NCBI RefSeq assembly: GCF_016907655.1
Contig: NZ_JAFBCL010000001.1
Location: 4,560,001-4,624,000 of the forward strand
Reading direction: 5' to 3'
DNA: 64,000 nt
Origin: Saccharothrix algeriensis
GTDB lineage: Bacteria; Actinomycetota; Actinomycetes; Mycobacteriales; Pseudonocardiaceae
Shown here one piece after another: positions 29,770-39,106 of the stretch (position 1 is the first letter of the stretch; each line of letters opens with the position of its first letter). Under the pieces are notes generated by a model. It was not told where the DNA came from. It did not search any database and saw only the letters and a list, made by a program, of their open reading frames with translations. The translations under genes and the position numbers were made by a program.

Positions 29770-32700
29770 GTGCACCTCAAGAGCCTGACGCTGAAGGGTT
29801 TCAAGTCCTTCGCCTCGGCCACGACGCTGCGCTTCGAACCGGGCATCACCTGCGTCGTCGGCCCCAACGGGTCGGGCAAGTCCAACGTGCTCGACGCGCT
29901 GCGCTGGGTGATGGGCACGCAGGGCGCCAAGGACCTGCGCGGCGGCAAGATGGAGGACGTCATCTTCGCGGGCACCTCCGGGCGCGCCCCGCTCGGCCGC
30001 GCCGAGGTGACGCTGACGATCGACAACGCCGACGGCATGCTGCCCATCGACTACACCGAGGTGTCGATCACCCGCCGGATGTTCCGCGAGGGCGCCACCG
30101 AGTACGAGATCAACGGCAGCTCGTGCCGGCTCATGGACATCCAGGAGCTGCTGTCGGACTCGGGCATCGGCCGCGAGATGCACGTGATCGTCGGCCAGGG
30201 GCAGCTCGCCGCGATCCTGGAGTCCAAGCCGGAGGAGCGCCGGGCGTTCGTCGAGGAGGCGGCGGGCGTCCTCAAGCACCGCAAGCGCAAGGAGAAGGCG
30301 CTGCGGAAGCTGGAGGCGATGCAGGCGAACCTGACCCGCCTCACCGACCTCACCGCCGAGCTGCGCCGCCAGCTCAAGCCGCTGGGCAAGCAGGCCGAGA
30401 TCGCGCGCCGCGCGCAGGTCGTGCAGTCCGAGCTGCGCGACGCCCGGATGCGCCTGCTGGCCGACGACCTGGTGAGCAGGCGCGCGGCGCTGGCCCGCGA
30501 GGAGCAGGACGAGGCGGCGGCCCGCGCCCGGCGCACCGAGGTCGAGCGGTCGCTGCAGCAGGCCCAGGCGCAGCAGAACGAGCTGGAGGACCAGGTCGCG
30601 GCCGACGCGCCGCGGCTCCAGCGGGCCCAGGACACCTGGTACCGGCTGTCGGCGCTGGAGGAGCGGCTGCGCGGCACCGTGCGGCTGGCCGTGGAGCGCG
30701 AGCGGCACCTGTCGGCCTCCGCCGAGGCGCCGCGCGGCGGGCGCGACCCGGAGGAGCTGGAGGCCGAGGCCGAGCAGACCGCGCTGCTGGAGCAGGAGCT
30801 GCAGGACGGCGTGACGGAGGCGCGGGTGGGCCTGGCCGAGGCCGTCGAGCTGCGCGCCGAGCTGGAGCGGGTGGTGTCGGCCGCGGAGAAGGCGCACCTC
30901 GCGGCCGTGCGGGCGATCGCCGACCGGCGCGAGGGCCTGGCCAGGCTGTCCGGCCAGGTCGAGGCGCTGCGGTCGAAGACCTCCGCGACCGCCGAGGAGA
31001 TCGAGCGGATGTCGGTGGCGCTGGCCGAGGCGGTCGAGCGCGCCGAGGTGGCGGCGCAGGAGCTGGCCGAGGCGCGCGAGGCCACCGACGTCGAGGACTC
31101 CGACGACGTCGGGCTGGTCGAGCGGCACCGGCTGGCCGCGGAGGCGGACGTCGCCGCGCGCGGCCGGGTCGAGGAGCTGGTCAAGGCCGAGCGGGCCGCC
31201 GAGCGCGACATCGCGTCGTGGCGGGCCAGGGTCGACGCCCTGTCGCTGGGGCTGACCCGCAAGGACGGCGCGGGCGCGCTGCTGGCCTCCCGGCTGCCCG
31301 GCCTGCTGGGCTCGGTGGCCGCGCTGCTGACCGTCGAGACCGGCAACGAGGTGGCGCTGGCCGCCGCGCTGGGCCCGGTCGCCGACGCGGTGGCCGTGGC
31401 GTCCGGGGCTGACGCGCTGGCCGCGCTGGAGCTGCTCAAGGAGCAGGACGCGGGCCGCGCCGGCGTGCTGGTGGGCGGCGGCGCGCCGGTCGACCGGTCG
31501 GCCTGGCCCGCGCTGCCGCCCGGCGCGCGGTGGGCGGTGGAGCTGGTGCGGGCGCCCGAGCCGCTGCTGCCCGCGCTGCACCGGGCGCTGGACCGGCTGG
31601 CCGTGGTGGACGGGCTGGCCGCCGCGCGGGCGCTGGTCGAGGCGCACCCCGGGGTGCGGGCGGTGACCCGCGAGGGCGACGTGCTCGGCGCGGACTGGGC
31701 GGTCGGCGGGTCGGCCGGGGGCAGCCGGAGCGTGATCGAGGTCCAGGCGGCCGTGGACGAGGCGTCCGAGCGGCTGGCGCTGGCCGAGCGGGCGCTGGAG
31801 CGGTCGGCGGCGGCGCTGGAGGGCGCGCGGGCCGAGCAGCAGGCGCGGCGCGGCGCGGTCAACGCGCTCAAGGAGCAGCTCAACGAGGCCAAGGTGCGGC
31901 GGGCCCGGTCCGCCGAGCGGCTCGACCGGCTCGCGGCGGCCGTGCGGTCGGCGCAGGCCGAGGCCGAGCGGGCCCGCGCGCAGCGCGCCCGGGTCGAGGC
32001 GGCGCGCGAGGAGAACCTGCTGAAGCTGGCCGAGCTGGAGGAGCGCCTCCTGGTCGCCGAGGAGCAGCCGCTGGACGACGAGCCGGACACCGCGCAGCGC
32101 GACGAGGCCGCCGCCGAGCTGGCCGCCGCCCGCCAGGGCGAGGTCGACGCCCGGCTGCACCTGCGCACCGCCGAGGAGCGGGCGCGGGCGCTGCAGGGCA
32201 AGGCCGAGGGGCTGCGCCGGGCGGCCCGCGCCGAGCGGGAGGCCAGGGAGCGCGCCCAGCGCGCCCACGCGGCGCGGGCGCGGGGGGCCGTGGTGGCGCA
32301 GGCCGTGGTGCGGGGCGGTGAGCTGGCGCTGGAGCGCATCGGCGCGTCGCTGGCGCGGGCGGCCCGCGAGCGCGACGCGGCGCAGGAGCGCAAGGCGCAG
32401 CGCGAGACCTACCTCGCCCAGGTCCGGCAGCTGGTGCGGGAGATGTCGGTGGAGCTGGAGAAGCTGACCGACGCCGTGCACCGCGACGAGGTGCTGCGGG
32501 CCGAGCAGCGGATGCGCATCGAGCAGCTGGAGACCAAGGTCGCCGAGGACTTCGGCATCGGCCTGGACGACCTGGTCGCCGAGTACGGGCCGGACGTCCG
32601 CATCCCGCCCTCGCCCGCCGAGATCGCCGAGTACGAGGCCGCGAAGGCGCGCGGCGAGGCGGTCACCGCGCCGCAGCCGATCCCCTTCGACCGGGACACC

Positions 32701-33603
32701 CAGGCGCGGCGGGCCAAGCGCGCCGAGCGCGACCTGTCGCTGCTGGGCAAGGTGAACCCGCTGGCGCTGGAGGAGTTCGCGGCGCTGGAGGAGCGGTACA
32801 AGTTCCTGTCCAACCAGCTGGAGGACATCAAGGCCACCCGCCGCGACCTGCTGACCGTCGTGAAGGACGTCGACGACAAGATCCTGGAGGTCTTCACCTC
32901 GGCGTACGAGGACGTGGCCCGCGAGTTCGAGGTCGTGTTCAAGGTGCTGTTCCCCGGCGGCGAGGGCCGGCTGGTGCTGACCGAGCCCGACGACATGCTG
33001 ACCACCGGCATCGAGCTGGAGGCCCGGCCGCCGGGCAAGAAGGTCAAGCGGCTGTCGCTGCTGTCCGGCGGGGAGAAGTCGCTGGCGGCGGTGGCGATGC
33101 TGGTGGCGATCTTCCGCGCCCGGCCGTCGCCGTTCTACGTGATGGACGAGGTCGAGGCGGCCCTGGACGACACCAACCTGCACCGCCTGATCGGCCTGTT
33201 CGAGCAGTTGCGCGAGCGCTCGCAGCTGCTGATCATCACGCACCAGAAGCCGACGATGGAGATCGCGGACGCGCTGTACGGCGTGTCGATGCGCGGTGAC
33301 GGGATCAGCCAGGTCATCTCGCAGCGCCTGCGGGGACGGGTGGAGGTCAAGCCCGCCGCGACTCCCGCGCGCAAGGCCGCGCCCGCGGAGCCCGGGTCGG
33401 AACCTGCGGGCGCGGAACCTGCGGGCGCAGAGCCCGCGGGCGCTGAACCCGCAGGCGCTGAACCCGCCGCGGGGGCCGGGTCCGCGGGGGCTGTCGTCGG
33501 CGAAGCCGCGCCCGAGCCTGCGGCGGAGTCGGGGTCGGGGAGTGGCTCGCCCGCCGACACCGGGAGCGGTTCGCCCGCCGGCGCCGAGCCGGAGCCCGCC
33601 TGA
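29770..33603 (+). CDS. smc: Chromosome partition protein SMC
   Basis: A 1277-residue SMC ATPase that loops and segregates chromosomal DNA with ScpA/ScpB. Walker A GPNGSGKS at 31-38, long coiled coil about 160-500, hinge about 505-660, second coiled coil about 665-1000, then the ABC signature LSGGEKSLAAVAML and Walker B FYVMDEVEAALDD. The last 80 residues are an extra low-complexity tail with repeated EPAGA and SGSGSPA units. GTG start gives the usual MHLKSLTLKGFKSF. Length is normal apart from the tail. Confidence 0.98.
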   Translation: MHLKSLTLKGFKSFASATTLRFEPGITCVVGPNGSGKSNVLDALRWVMGTQGAKDLRGGKMEDVIFAGTSGRAPLGRAEVTLTIDNADGMLPIDYTEVSITRRMFREGATEYEINGSSCRLMDIQELLSDSGIGREMHVIVGQGQLAAILESKPEERRAFVEEAAGVLKHRKRKEKALRKLEAMQANLTRLTDLTAELRRQLKPLGKQAEIARRAQVVQSELRDARMRLLADDLVSRRAALAREEQDEAAARARRTEVERSLQQAQAQQNELEDQVAADAPRLQRAQDTWYRLSALEERLRGTVRLAVERERHLSASAEAPRGGRDPEELEAEAEQTALLEQELQDGVTEARVGLAEAVELRAELERVVSAAEKAHLAAVRAIADRREGLARLSGQVEALRSKTSATAEEIERMSVALAEAVERAEVAAQELAEAREATDVEDSDDVGLVERHRLAAEADVAARGRVEELVKAERAAERDIASWRARVDALSLGLTRKDGAGALLASRLPGLLGSVAALLTVETGNEVALAAALGPVADAVAVASGADALAALELLKEQDAGRAGVLVGGGAPVDRSAWPALPPGARWAVELVRAPEPLLPALHRALDRLAVVDGLAAARALVEAHPGVRAVTREGDVLGADWAVGGSAGGSRSVIEVQAAVDEASERLALAERALERSAAALEGARAEQQARRGAVNALKEQLNEAKVRRARSAERLDRLAAAVRSAQAEAERARAQRARVEAAREENLLKLAELEERLLVAEEQPLDDEPDTAQRDEAAAELAAARQGEVDARLHLRTAEERARALQGKAEGLRRAARAEREARERAQRAHAARARGAVVAQAVVRGGELALERIGASLARAARERDAAQERKAQRETYLAQVRQLVREMSVELEKLTDAVHRDEVLRAEQRMRIEQLETKVAEDFGIGLDDLVAEYGPDVRIPPSPAEIAEYEAAKARGEAVTAPQPIPFDRDTQARRAKRAERDLSLLGKVNPLALEEFAALEERYKFLSNQLEDIKATRRDLLTVVKDVDDKILEVFTSAYEDVAREFEVVFKVLFPGGEGRLVLTEPDDMLTTGIELEARPPGKKVKRLSLLSGGEKSLAAVAMLVAIFRARPSPFYVMDEVEAALDDTNLHRLIGLFEQLRERSQLLIITHQKPTMEIADALYGVSMRGDGISQVISQRLRGRVEVKPAATPARKAAPAEPGSEPAGAEPAGAEPAGAEPAGAEPAAGAGSAGAVVGEAAPEPAAESGSGSGSPADTGSGSPAGAEPEPA
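33400..33470 (+). repeat. Imperfect 15-bp repeats in the smc tail
   Basis: Four to five 15-bp units like GCGGGCGCGGAACCT encode EPAGA repeats at the SMC C-terminus. The unit length keeps the frame. They differ at wobble bases. Confidence 0.8.
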
Positions 33604-34030
33604 CCCGCACCGGATCGCGCCGGGGGGTGGGATCGCGCTCGGGTCGCGCCGGGGATGGGACTGCGCCCCAGCCGCGCCGAGGGGGTGGATCGCGCTCGGG
33701 TCGTGTCGGGGGTGGGTCGGGTCGTGTCGGGGGTGGGACTGCGCCCCAACCGCGCCGAGGGCGGTGGGATCGTGCTCGGGTCGGCGGAGGTGGATCGCGC
33801 CGTCGCGCCGGGAGGGGTGGGATCACGCCCGGGCTGCGCCGGGGCGGTGGGTCGCGCAGGAGCGGCGCCGAGCCGCGCCGCGGTCGAGGCCGCCGGGGCG
33901 GGTGCGCGGGAGCGCCGATCGGCGGACCGGGCGGGGCCTTCGCCTTGGTGCGCAACGGGTTTCGGGCTTGGCCTCCGGCCCCCGGATCCATCATCGCACG
34001 CGGCGCCGACAAAAGCGGTCGCGTGCCTGG
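33604..34030. other. 427-base repeat-rich gap between convergent smc and plsC-like genes
   Basis: Contains nested direct repeats: a 27-base element at 33657-33683 and 33735-33761 (one mismatch; begins GGGACTGCGCCCCA) and a tandem 19-base element at 33698-33716 and 33719-33737 (GGGTCGTGTCGGGGGTGGG), plus scattered TGGGATCGCGCTCGGG variants. The G-runs on the plus strand could form G-quadruplex-like structures. No gene or clean terminator is seen. Confidence 0.7.
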
Positions 34031-34759
34031 TCAGCGCGGGTCGTGTTCGGTGGCCTCGCGGGAGCGGGCGTCGAGGGCGGCGGCCTCGTCCGGGGTCGGG
34101 GCGGTGCCGCCGAGGTGCGCGGGCTGCCACCACCGGCCCTCGCCGGACTCCGGGTAGCGGGCCTGGGCCTCGTCGAGCAGCTCCTGCATCCGGGTGCGCA
34201 GGGCCTCGTCGGTGGTCGGCTCCAGCTCCTCGCCGACGATGATCGTCACCGGCACGTGGCGCCGGGTCAGGTCCTTCGGCCTGCCCTTCGTCCACAGCCG
34301 CTGGGTGCCCCACACGGCCATCGGCAGGAGCGGCACGCCGGCCTCGGCGGCCAGGCGCACCGCCCCGCTCTTGACGTCCTTGACGGTGAACGACCGGCTG
34401 ATGGTGGCCTCCGGGAAGATGCCCACCACCTCACCCGCCCGCAGCGCCGCCAGGGCCTGCCGGTACGACTCCTGGCCCGCCGCGCGGTCCACCGGGATGT
34501 GGCGCATCCCACGCATCAGCGGCCCGGAGACGCGGTGGGCGAACACCTCGTGCTTCGCCATGAACCGCACCAGGCGACGGGACGGCAGCGCCCCGTTGCC
34601 GGCGAAGACGAAGTCGAGGTAGCTGACGTGGTTGCTCGCCAGCACGGCCCCGCCGGTGGTCGGCACGTGGCGCGCGCCGTCCACGGTGATGCGCAGGTCG
34701 AGCACGCGGAACATGAGCTTTGCCGCGGCGATCACCGGCGGGTACACGAGGTCTGGCAT
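34031..34759 (-). CDS. 1-acyl-sn-glycerol-3-phosphate acyltransferase family (PlsC-like)
   Basis: A 242-residue acyltransferase. The catalytic HX4D motif is NHVSYLD (about 43-49), followed by substrate-binding GMRHIPVDR and FPEATIS (about 114-120), all typical of lysophospholipid acyltransferases that make phosphatidic acid. A short hydrophobic N-terminus (LVYPPVIAAAKLMF) is the likely membrane contact. It lies 15 bases downstream of the 113-residue hypothetical gene on the same strand. Exact acyl acceptor unknown. Confidence 0.9.
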   Translation of the reverse strand: MPDLVYPPVIAAAKLMFRVLDLRITVDGARHVPTTGGAVLASNHVSYLDFVFAGNGALPSRRLVRFMAKHEVFAHRVSGPLMRGMRHIPVDRAAGQESYRQALAALRAGEVVGIFPEATISRSFTVKDVKSGAVRLAAEAGVPLLPMAVWGTQRLWTKGRPKDLTRRHVPVTIIVGEELEPTTDEALRTRMQELLDEAQARYPESGEGRWWQPAHLGGTAPTPDEAAALDARSREATEHDPR

Positions 34760-34774
34760 GACCAGAACGTTACG

Positions 34775-35116
34775 CTACTGGCGGGTAGTGCCGTTCCCGT
34801 CGCGCTTGCGGACCACGCGCGGCACACCGGCCAGGTCCTCTTCGTTGCACAACAGCTTGAGGTTGTAGTACGGCGAACCCTTGGTGTCGTCGTAGTCCAG
34901 GTGCACCGCGATCACGTCGACCGGCTCGCCCAACCAGTCCTGGGTCTGCCGCAACCAGGACGAGGCCCGCTCCAGCGCGCTGGGCAGGTCGTCGTCCCGG
35001 AATTCCACCGGCCGGTAGGGGACCTCCTGCACCTGGTCCCGCTGGTTGGCAGGCATCGGCAGGTCTACCGCCACCCCGCTGTCGTTGAGTTCGAGTTGGA
35101 TCGTTTCCTCACTCAC
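34775..35116 (-). CDS. Conserved hypothetical acidic protein upstream of plsC-like gene
   Basis: A 113-residue soluble protein starting at a GTG (MSEETIQLELNDSG). It is rich in Asp and Glu in the first half and ends in a basic tail (VVRKRDGNGTTRQ); VDVIAVHLDYDDTKGSPYYNLKLLCNEEDL is the best-formed segment. No family is recognised with confidence. Spacing and strand place it in an operon with the acyltransferase. Confidence 0.7.
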   Translation of the reverse strand: MSEETIQLELNDSGVAVDLPMPANQRDQVQEVPYRPVEFRDDDLPSALERASSWLRQTQDWLGEPVDVIAVHLDYDDTKGSPYYNLKLLCNEEDLAGVPRVVRKRDGNGTTRQ

Positions 35117-35347
35117 GCCTTGAGGGTCCACCACCCCGGGGCGCGCGGCAAGAGATGTCCCCGGACGACTGGCGGGGGCCGGGCGCCGCCGGCGGGGTCC
35201 GGCCGCCCGGTCCGGGGCCGGGCCGACCGCCGCCCGCGGCCCGCCCGGCGGCGCCGGGCGGGCGGTGACGGCCCTGGTCAGGTCGCCGGAGCGGGTGTCC
35301 GAAAACTCCCTCGCGCCGGATCGGCCTCCCGAGTGACCATCTGGGGC

Positions 35348-36283
35348 ATGTATGACATCCGTTTCGCCGGCCAGGACGACCTCGCCGCCGTGCTGGCGCT
35401 GCTCGTCCGGCTCCAAGCCGACACCGCGCACCACATCGGCTACCTCGGTGAGACGCTCGGCGAGCTGACCGAGGAACTCGCCGAATTCGAGCCCGACTGG
35501 CCCTCCTGCACGGTCGTGGCCACCGACGACTCCGGTCGCCCGTGCGGCGTGCTGAGCGTGGAGGTCGACACCGAGCTGCACCGGGTGTTCCTGCACGGCC
35601 CGTTCGTGGACGTGCCGGTGAACCACCCGGCGGGCAGCCGGATCTGGGACCAGACCGCCGACGCCCTGTACGCCGCGGCCGCGCCCCTGCTGCGCGGCAT
35701 CCCCGACCGCGAGGTCTACGGCCACACCGAGCACCGCAGGCTGGCCGCGTTCGCGGAGCGGCACGGCTTCACCGCCGGCCGCGCCAGCGGCATCTACGTG
35801 CTCGACGGCGACGGCCTGCGCGGCCTGCTGCTGCGCGAGGCGAGCTGCCCCCGCACCGGCCCGGCCCGCGAGATGCGCGTGCTGCCGACGGACGCCGCGG
35901 TGCACGAGGCGGTCGCCGTGCTGCACGAGCGCTGCTTCCCCAAGACCTACCTGTCCGGCCGCAAGCTCGTCGACGGTGACGGCAAGCACACCGTGGTCGT
36001 GGCGATGGACGGCGACCGGGTCCTCGGCTACGCGGCCGGCAAGGCCGAGCCGGGGGAGTACTACGTCGACTTCGTGGCCGTGGAGCCCGACGTGCGGGGC
36101 GGGGGCGTGGGCGCGGCCCTGGTCACCGAGCTGGTGTGGAAGCTCGCCGAGCGCTGCGGCGCGCGCCCGCAGGCCGCCGCGTCGATCCTGGCCGGCAACG
36201 CCTCGTCCCAGCGCATGTTCGACCGCCTCGGGTTCCGCCGGCACCTGGAGCTGGTCGCCTACCGGGCCAACCGGGCCGCCTGA
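35348..36283 (+). CDS. Double-domain GNAT acetyltransferase
   Basis: A 311-residue protein made of two GNAT folds. The N-terminal fold (about 1-165; MYDIRFAGQDDLAAVLALL, VYGHTEHRRLAAFAERHGFTAG) lacks a good acetyl-CoA motif. The C-terminal fold (about 175-311) has VDFVAVEPDVRGGGVGAALVTEL, a clear motif A, and GNASSQRMFDRLGFRR as motif B. So only the second half is likely active. The ATG at 35348 starts at the first conserved segment. Substrate unknown. Confidence 0.88.
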   Translation: MYDIRFAGQDDLAAVLALLVRLQADTAHHIGYLGETLGELTEELAEFEPDWPSCTVVATDDSGRPCGVLSVEVDTELHRVFLHGPFVDVPVNHPAGSRIWDQTADALYAAAAPLLRGIPDREVYGHTEHRRLAAFAERHGFTAGRASGIYVLDGDGLRGLLLREASCPRTGPAREMRVLPTDAAVHEAVAVLHERCFPKTYLSGRKLVDGDGKHTVVVAMDGDRVLGYAAGKAEPGEYYVDFVAVEPDVRGGGVGAALVTELVWKLAERCGARPQAAASILAGNASSQRMFDRLGFRRHLELVAYRANRAA

Positions 36284-36291
36284 GCGCCGCA

Positions 36292-36313
36292 GGGGCCGCC
36301 TGCCGGCGGCCCC
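36292..36313. terminator. Hairpin between convergent GNAT and symporter genes
   Basis: Nine-base perfect arms (GGGGCCGCC and complement) with a TGCC loop, 9 bases after the GNAT stop and 11 before the symporter stop; usable in both directions. Confidence 0.65.
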
Positions 36314-36323
36314 CCGGGCCACG

Positions 36324-37874
36324 TCACCCCGCCCTGATCCCCAGCGCGTCGTCCGCCCTCGGCGGCGCGTAGCCCTTGTTCCGCAACGACAGCAGACCGC
36401 CGACGACGAGCGTGACGAGCACGCCCATCGGCGTGTACCACGGGTACGCCGGCGCCTTGGAGTCCGCGCCTGCCGGGGAGAAGTCGACCACCACCGCCGC
36501 GTCCGGCCCGACGAACTTCACCCCCAGGATCACGAAGGCCATCACCACCACGGTCACCGCGAACGCCGCGATCGCGTCGGCCTGCCGCGCCTGCCGGAAC
36601 AGCAGGCCCAGCAGGAACGCGCCGAGCAGCGCCCCGTAGGTGAACCCGGAGATCGACAACCCCTGCTCCACGATCGGGTTCCCGCGCCCGGTCAACGACG
36701 CGAACAGCCCCGCGCACACCACCAGCAGACCCGCCCACACCACGGTCCACAGCCGACCCTGCCGGAACACCTCGGCCTCGCTCAACGGCCGCCGCACCAC
36801 CCGCTGGTACACGTCGGTCACGGTCGAGGACGCCAACGCGCCCAACGACGACGACAGCGCCGCCGCCAGGATGCCCGCCATCACGAACCCGGACAGCCCC
36901 GTGGGCATGTCCCGCACGATGAAGTGGGCGAACAGCTCGTCGGCGTTGTTCAGCTTCAGATCCCGCACCGGGTGCGCGCCCCGGTAGAACGCCCACAGCA
37001 TCACGCCGATGAACAGGAACAAAGCGAACTGGAGGAACACCACGACACCGCTGGCGATCAGCGCCTTCTGCGCCGACCGCACGTCCCGCGTGGCCATCAG
37101 CCGCTGCACGACCAGCTGGTCCGCGCCGTGCGAGGCCATGGAGAGCACCGCGCCGCCGACGAGCGCCGTCAGCACCGCGTAGGGCGAGGTGAGCGGGCCG
37201 GCGGCGAGGTCGAAGACCTGGAACTTCCCGGCGTCCGCGGCGGAGGGGAGCCACCCGGCGGGCAGCCTGCCGGACAGCACCACGATCACCGCGACCGCGC
37301 CCAGCACGTACCAGAGCAGCTGGACGGCGTCGACCCACACCACCGCGCGCACGCCGCCCAGGAAGCTGTAGACCACCATCGCCAGGCCGAGCACGGCGAC
37401 GATCAGCCAGTACGACGCGTCCACCCCGTACGCCGCGAGCACGACCTTCACCGGGATGGCGGTGGCGAACAGCCGCAGCCCGTCCGCGAGCAGCCGGGTG
37501 ACCAGGAACGTCACCGACGCCGTGCCGCGCAGCCCGTCGCCGAACCGCTTGCCCAGGAACCCGTACGCGGTGACCAGCTCGCCCGCGATGTACTTGGGCA
37601 GCAGCACGAACGACACCACCACCCGGCCGACCAGGTACCCGATCGCCAGCGACAGGAACGTCATCGTCCCGCCGTACGCGATGGTCGGCACGGACAGCAC
37701 GGTCAGCGTCGAGGTCTCCGCCGACACCACCGACACGCACACCACCCACCACGGGATGCGCCGCTCGCTGACGAAGTAGTCCGCGGCCGACCGCTGCTGC
37801 CCGCCGACCCACACGCCCAGCAGCGGCATCCCCACCAGGAACAGCACGATGATCGCGACGTCAAGCGCGCGCAC
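36324..37874 (-). CDS. Sodium:solute symporter (SSS family)
   Basis: A 516-residue membrane transporter with about 13 hydrophobic spans. RSAADYFVSERRIPWWVVCVSVVSAETSTLT (about 28-58) is the SSS-type first re-entrant and Na+ region, and GGVRAVVWVDAVQ (about 178-190) is a family motif. The start is the GTG at 37874, five bases after GGAGG; an upstream TTG is less likely. It overlaps the 3' end of anmK by 14 bases, so the two are translationally coupled. The pairing suggests a cell-wall or amino-sugar substrate, but this is inference. Confidence 0.9.
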   Translation of the reverse strand: MRALDVAIIVLFLVGMPLLGVWVGGQQRSAADYFVSERRIPWWVVCVSVVSAETSTLTVLSVPTIAYGGTMTFLSLAIGYLVGRVVVSFVLLPKYIAGELVTAYGFLGKRFGDGLRGTASVTFLVTRLLADGLRLFATAIPVKVVLAAYGVDASYWLIVAVLGLAMVVYSFLGGVRAVVWVDAVQLLWYVLGAVAVIVVLSGRLPAGWLPSAADAGKFQVFDLAAGPLTSPYAVLTALVGGAVLSMASHGADQLVVQRLMATRDVRSAQKALIASGVVVFLQFALFLFIGVMLWAFYRGAHPVRDLKLNNADELFAHFIVRDMPTGLSGFVMAGILAAALSSSLGALASSTVTDVYQRVVRRPLSEAEVFRQGRLWTVVWAGLLVVCAGLFASLTGRGNPIVEQGLSISGFTYGALLGAFLLGLLFRQARQADAIAAFAVTVVVMAFVILGVKFVGPDAAVVVDFSPAGADSKAPAYPWYTPMGVLVTLVVGGLLSLRNKGYAPPRADDALGIRAG

Positions 37875-38994
37875 GGTGTCCTCCAATCCTGAGCCCGGTG
37901 ACGGGTCCCCCCACCGGGGCGGGCAGCCGCAGGGGCCCGCGGCCGGGGGTGATCGAGCCGAGCACGCGCGGGCCGGCCGCGCCGGTGGCGGCCGGCACGT
38001 TGGCGGGCAGCCCGTGCCAGGTCAGGAAGCCCAGCAGGGCCGCGAGGTACGCCTCCTTGCCGTCGGCGGGCAGGCCCAGGTCGTCGCTGCGGCGCAGGGG
38101 CACCCTCCGGCGCAACGAGTCGACGAGCACGGGGTTGCGCATCCCGCCGCCGGAGCCGATCACGGTCGACGCGCCGGCGCACCCGTCGGCGACCGTGCGG
38201 GCGGTCAGCTCGGTGAGCGTGGCGAGCAGGTCCTCGGCGGGCATGGTCAGCCCGGCGGAGACCCGCTCCAGGTAGGCGAGGTCGAAGTGCTCCTTGCCGG
38301 TGGACTTCGGCGCGGGGAGCGCGTAGTACGGGTCGGCGAGCAGCCGGTCGAGCAGCTCGGCGCGCACCCGGCCGCGCGCGGCGAACCCGCCGTCGGTGTC
38401 CTGCCGGCGCAGCCCGCCCGACAGCGCCGTCATCGCGGCGTCCAGCAGGGCGTTGCCCGGCCCGGTGTCGCAGGCGACCACACCTCCGGGCGTGATCCGG
38501 GTGATGTTCGCGATACCGCCGAGGTTCAGCGCGACCGCGCCCGGCAGCCCGGCGAGCCACAGCGCGTCCAGGGTGCTCGCCAGCGGCGCGCCCTGGCCGC
38601 CCGCGGCGACGTCGCGGACCCGGAAGTCGGCGACCACCGGCAGCCCGGTCGCCTCGGCGATCCACGCGGGGTGCCCGACCTGGAGCGTGCCGAGGCAGCG
38701 GCCGTCCCGCACCCAGTGGTGGGCGGTCTGGCCGAGCGAGGCGACCAGGTCGGCCCGGTGCGGCCGGGCGGCCTCGGCGAACACCTGGCCCAGCCGGGTG
38801 TCCAGCGCGCACACGTCCCGCGCGCCGGCCGGCGGGGTGCGCAGGTCCGCCGGGAACGGGTGCTCGCCGTGCGCGACGGGCTCCAGCACGACGGTCGGGC
38901 CGTCCAGGGCGAAGTCGCCGACCGCCACGTCGACGGCGTCCATCGACGTCCCCGAGATCAGCCCGATCACCCGCACCGCCCGATCACCCCCCAT
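37861..38994 (-). CDS. anmK: Anhydro-N-acetylmuramic acid kinase
   Basis: A 377-residue sugar kinase that opens and phosphorylates 1,6-anhydro-MurNAc released during peptidoglycan turnover. VIGLISGTSMDAVDVAV (about 9-25) holds the phosphate-binding motif; VALNLGGIANIT and CDTGPGNALLDA (about 170-200) and VIGSGGGMRNPVLV (about 293-306) are family signatures. ATG at 38994 is chosen; GTG codons 18 and 24 bases inside are possible. Upstream of the SSS transporter with overlap. Confidence 0.92.
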   Translation of the reverse strand: MGGDRAVRVIGLISGTSMDAVDVAVGDFALDGPTVVLEPVAHGEHPFPADLRTPPAGARDVCALDTRLGQVFAEAARPHRADLVASLGQTAHHWVRDGRCLGTLQVGHPAWIAEATGLPVVADFRVRDVAAGGQGAPLASTLDALWLAGLPGAVALNLGGIANITRITPGGVVACDTGPGNALLDAAMTALSGGLRRQDTDGGFAARGRVRAELLDRLLADPYYALPAPKSTGKEHFDLAYLERVSAGLTMPAEDLLATLTELTARTVADGCAGASTVIGSGGGMRNPVLVDSLRRRVPLRRSDDLGLPADGKEAYLAALLGFLTWHGLPANVPAATGAAGPRVLGSITPGRGPLRLPAPVGGPVTGLRIGGHRARA

Positions 38995-39106
38995 GCTGTG
39001 TCCTATTGCACACCGCCCGCGGGCGCAAGGGCGTGCGCGGGGGAGCCGCGGCGGACCACCGTGGTTCGTCCGCAGGTGGCGGGCCGCGGCGTGCGAGGAT
39101 TGCCGG

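Noticed and set aside
29488..33243. A 1251-codon open frame antisense to smc
   Set aside because: It is a shadow of the GC-rich third positions of smc; composition is Arg/Gln/Leu/His-biased without motifs, and the smc frame is certain.
33604..34030. Small GC-rich ORFs in the smc-plsC gap
   Set aside because: They are made of direct repeats, have no start signals and no similarity.
35170..35335. Possible gene between the hypothetical protein and the double GNAT
   Set aside because: Only shadow frames; the stretch is a divergent promoter region with GC-rich simple sequence.
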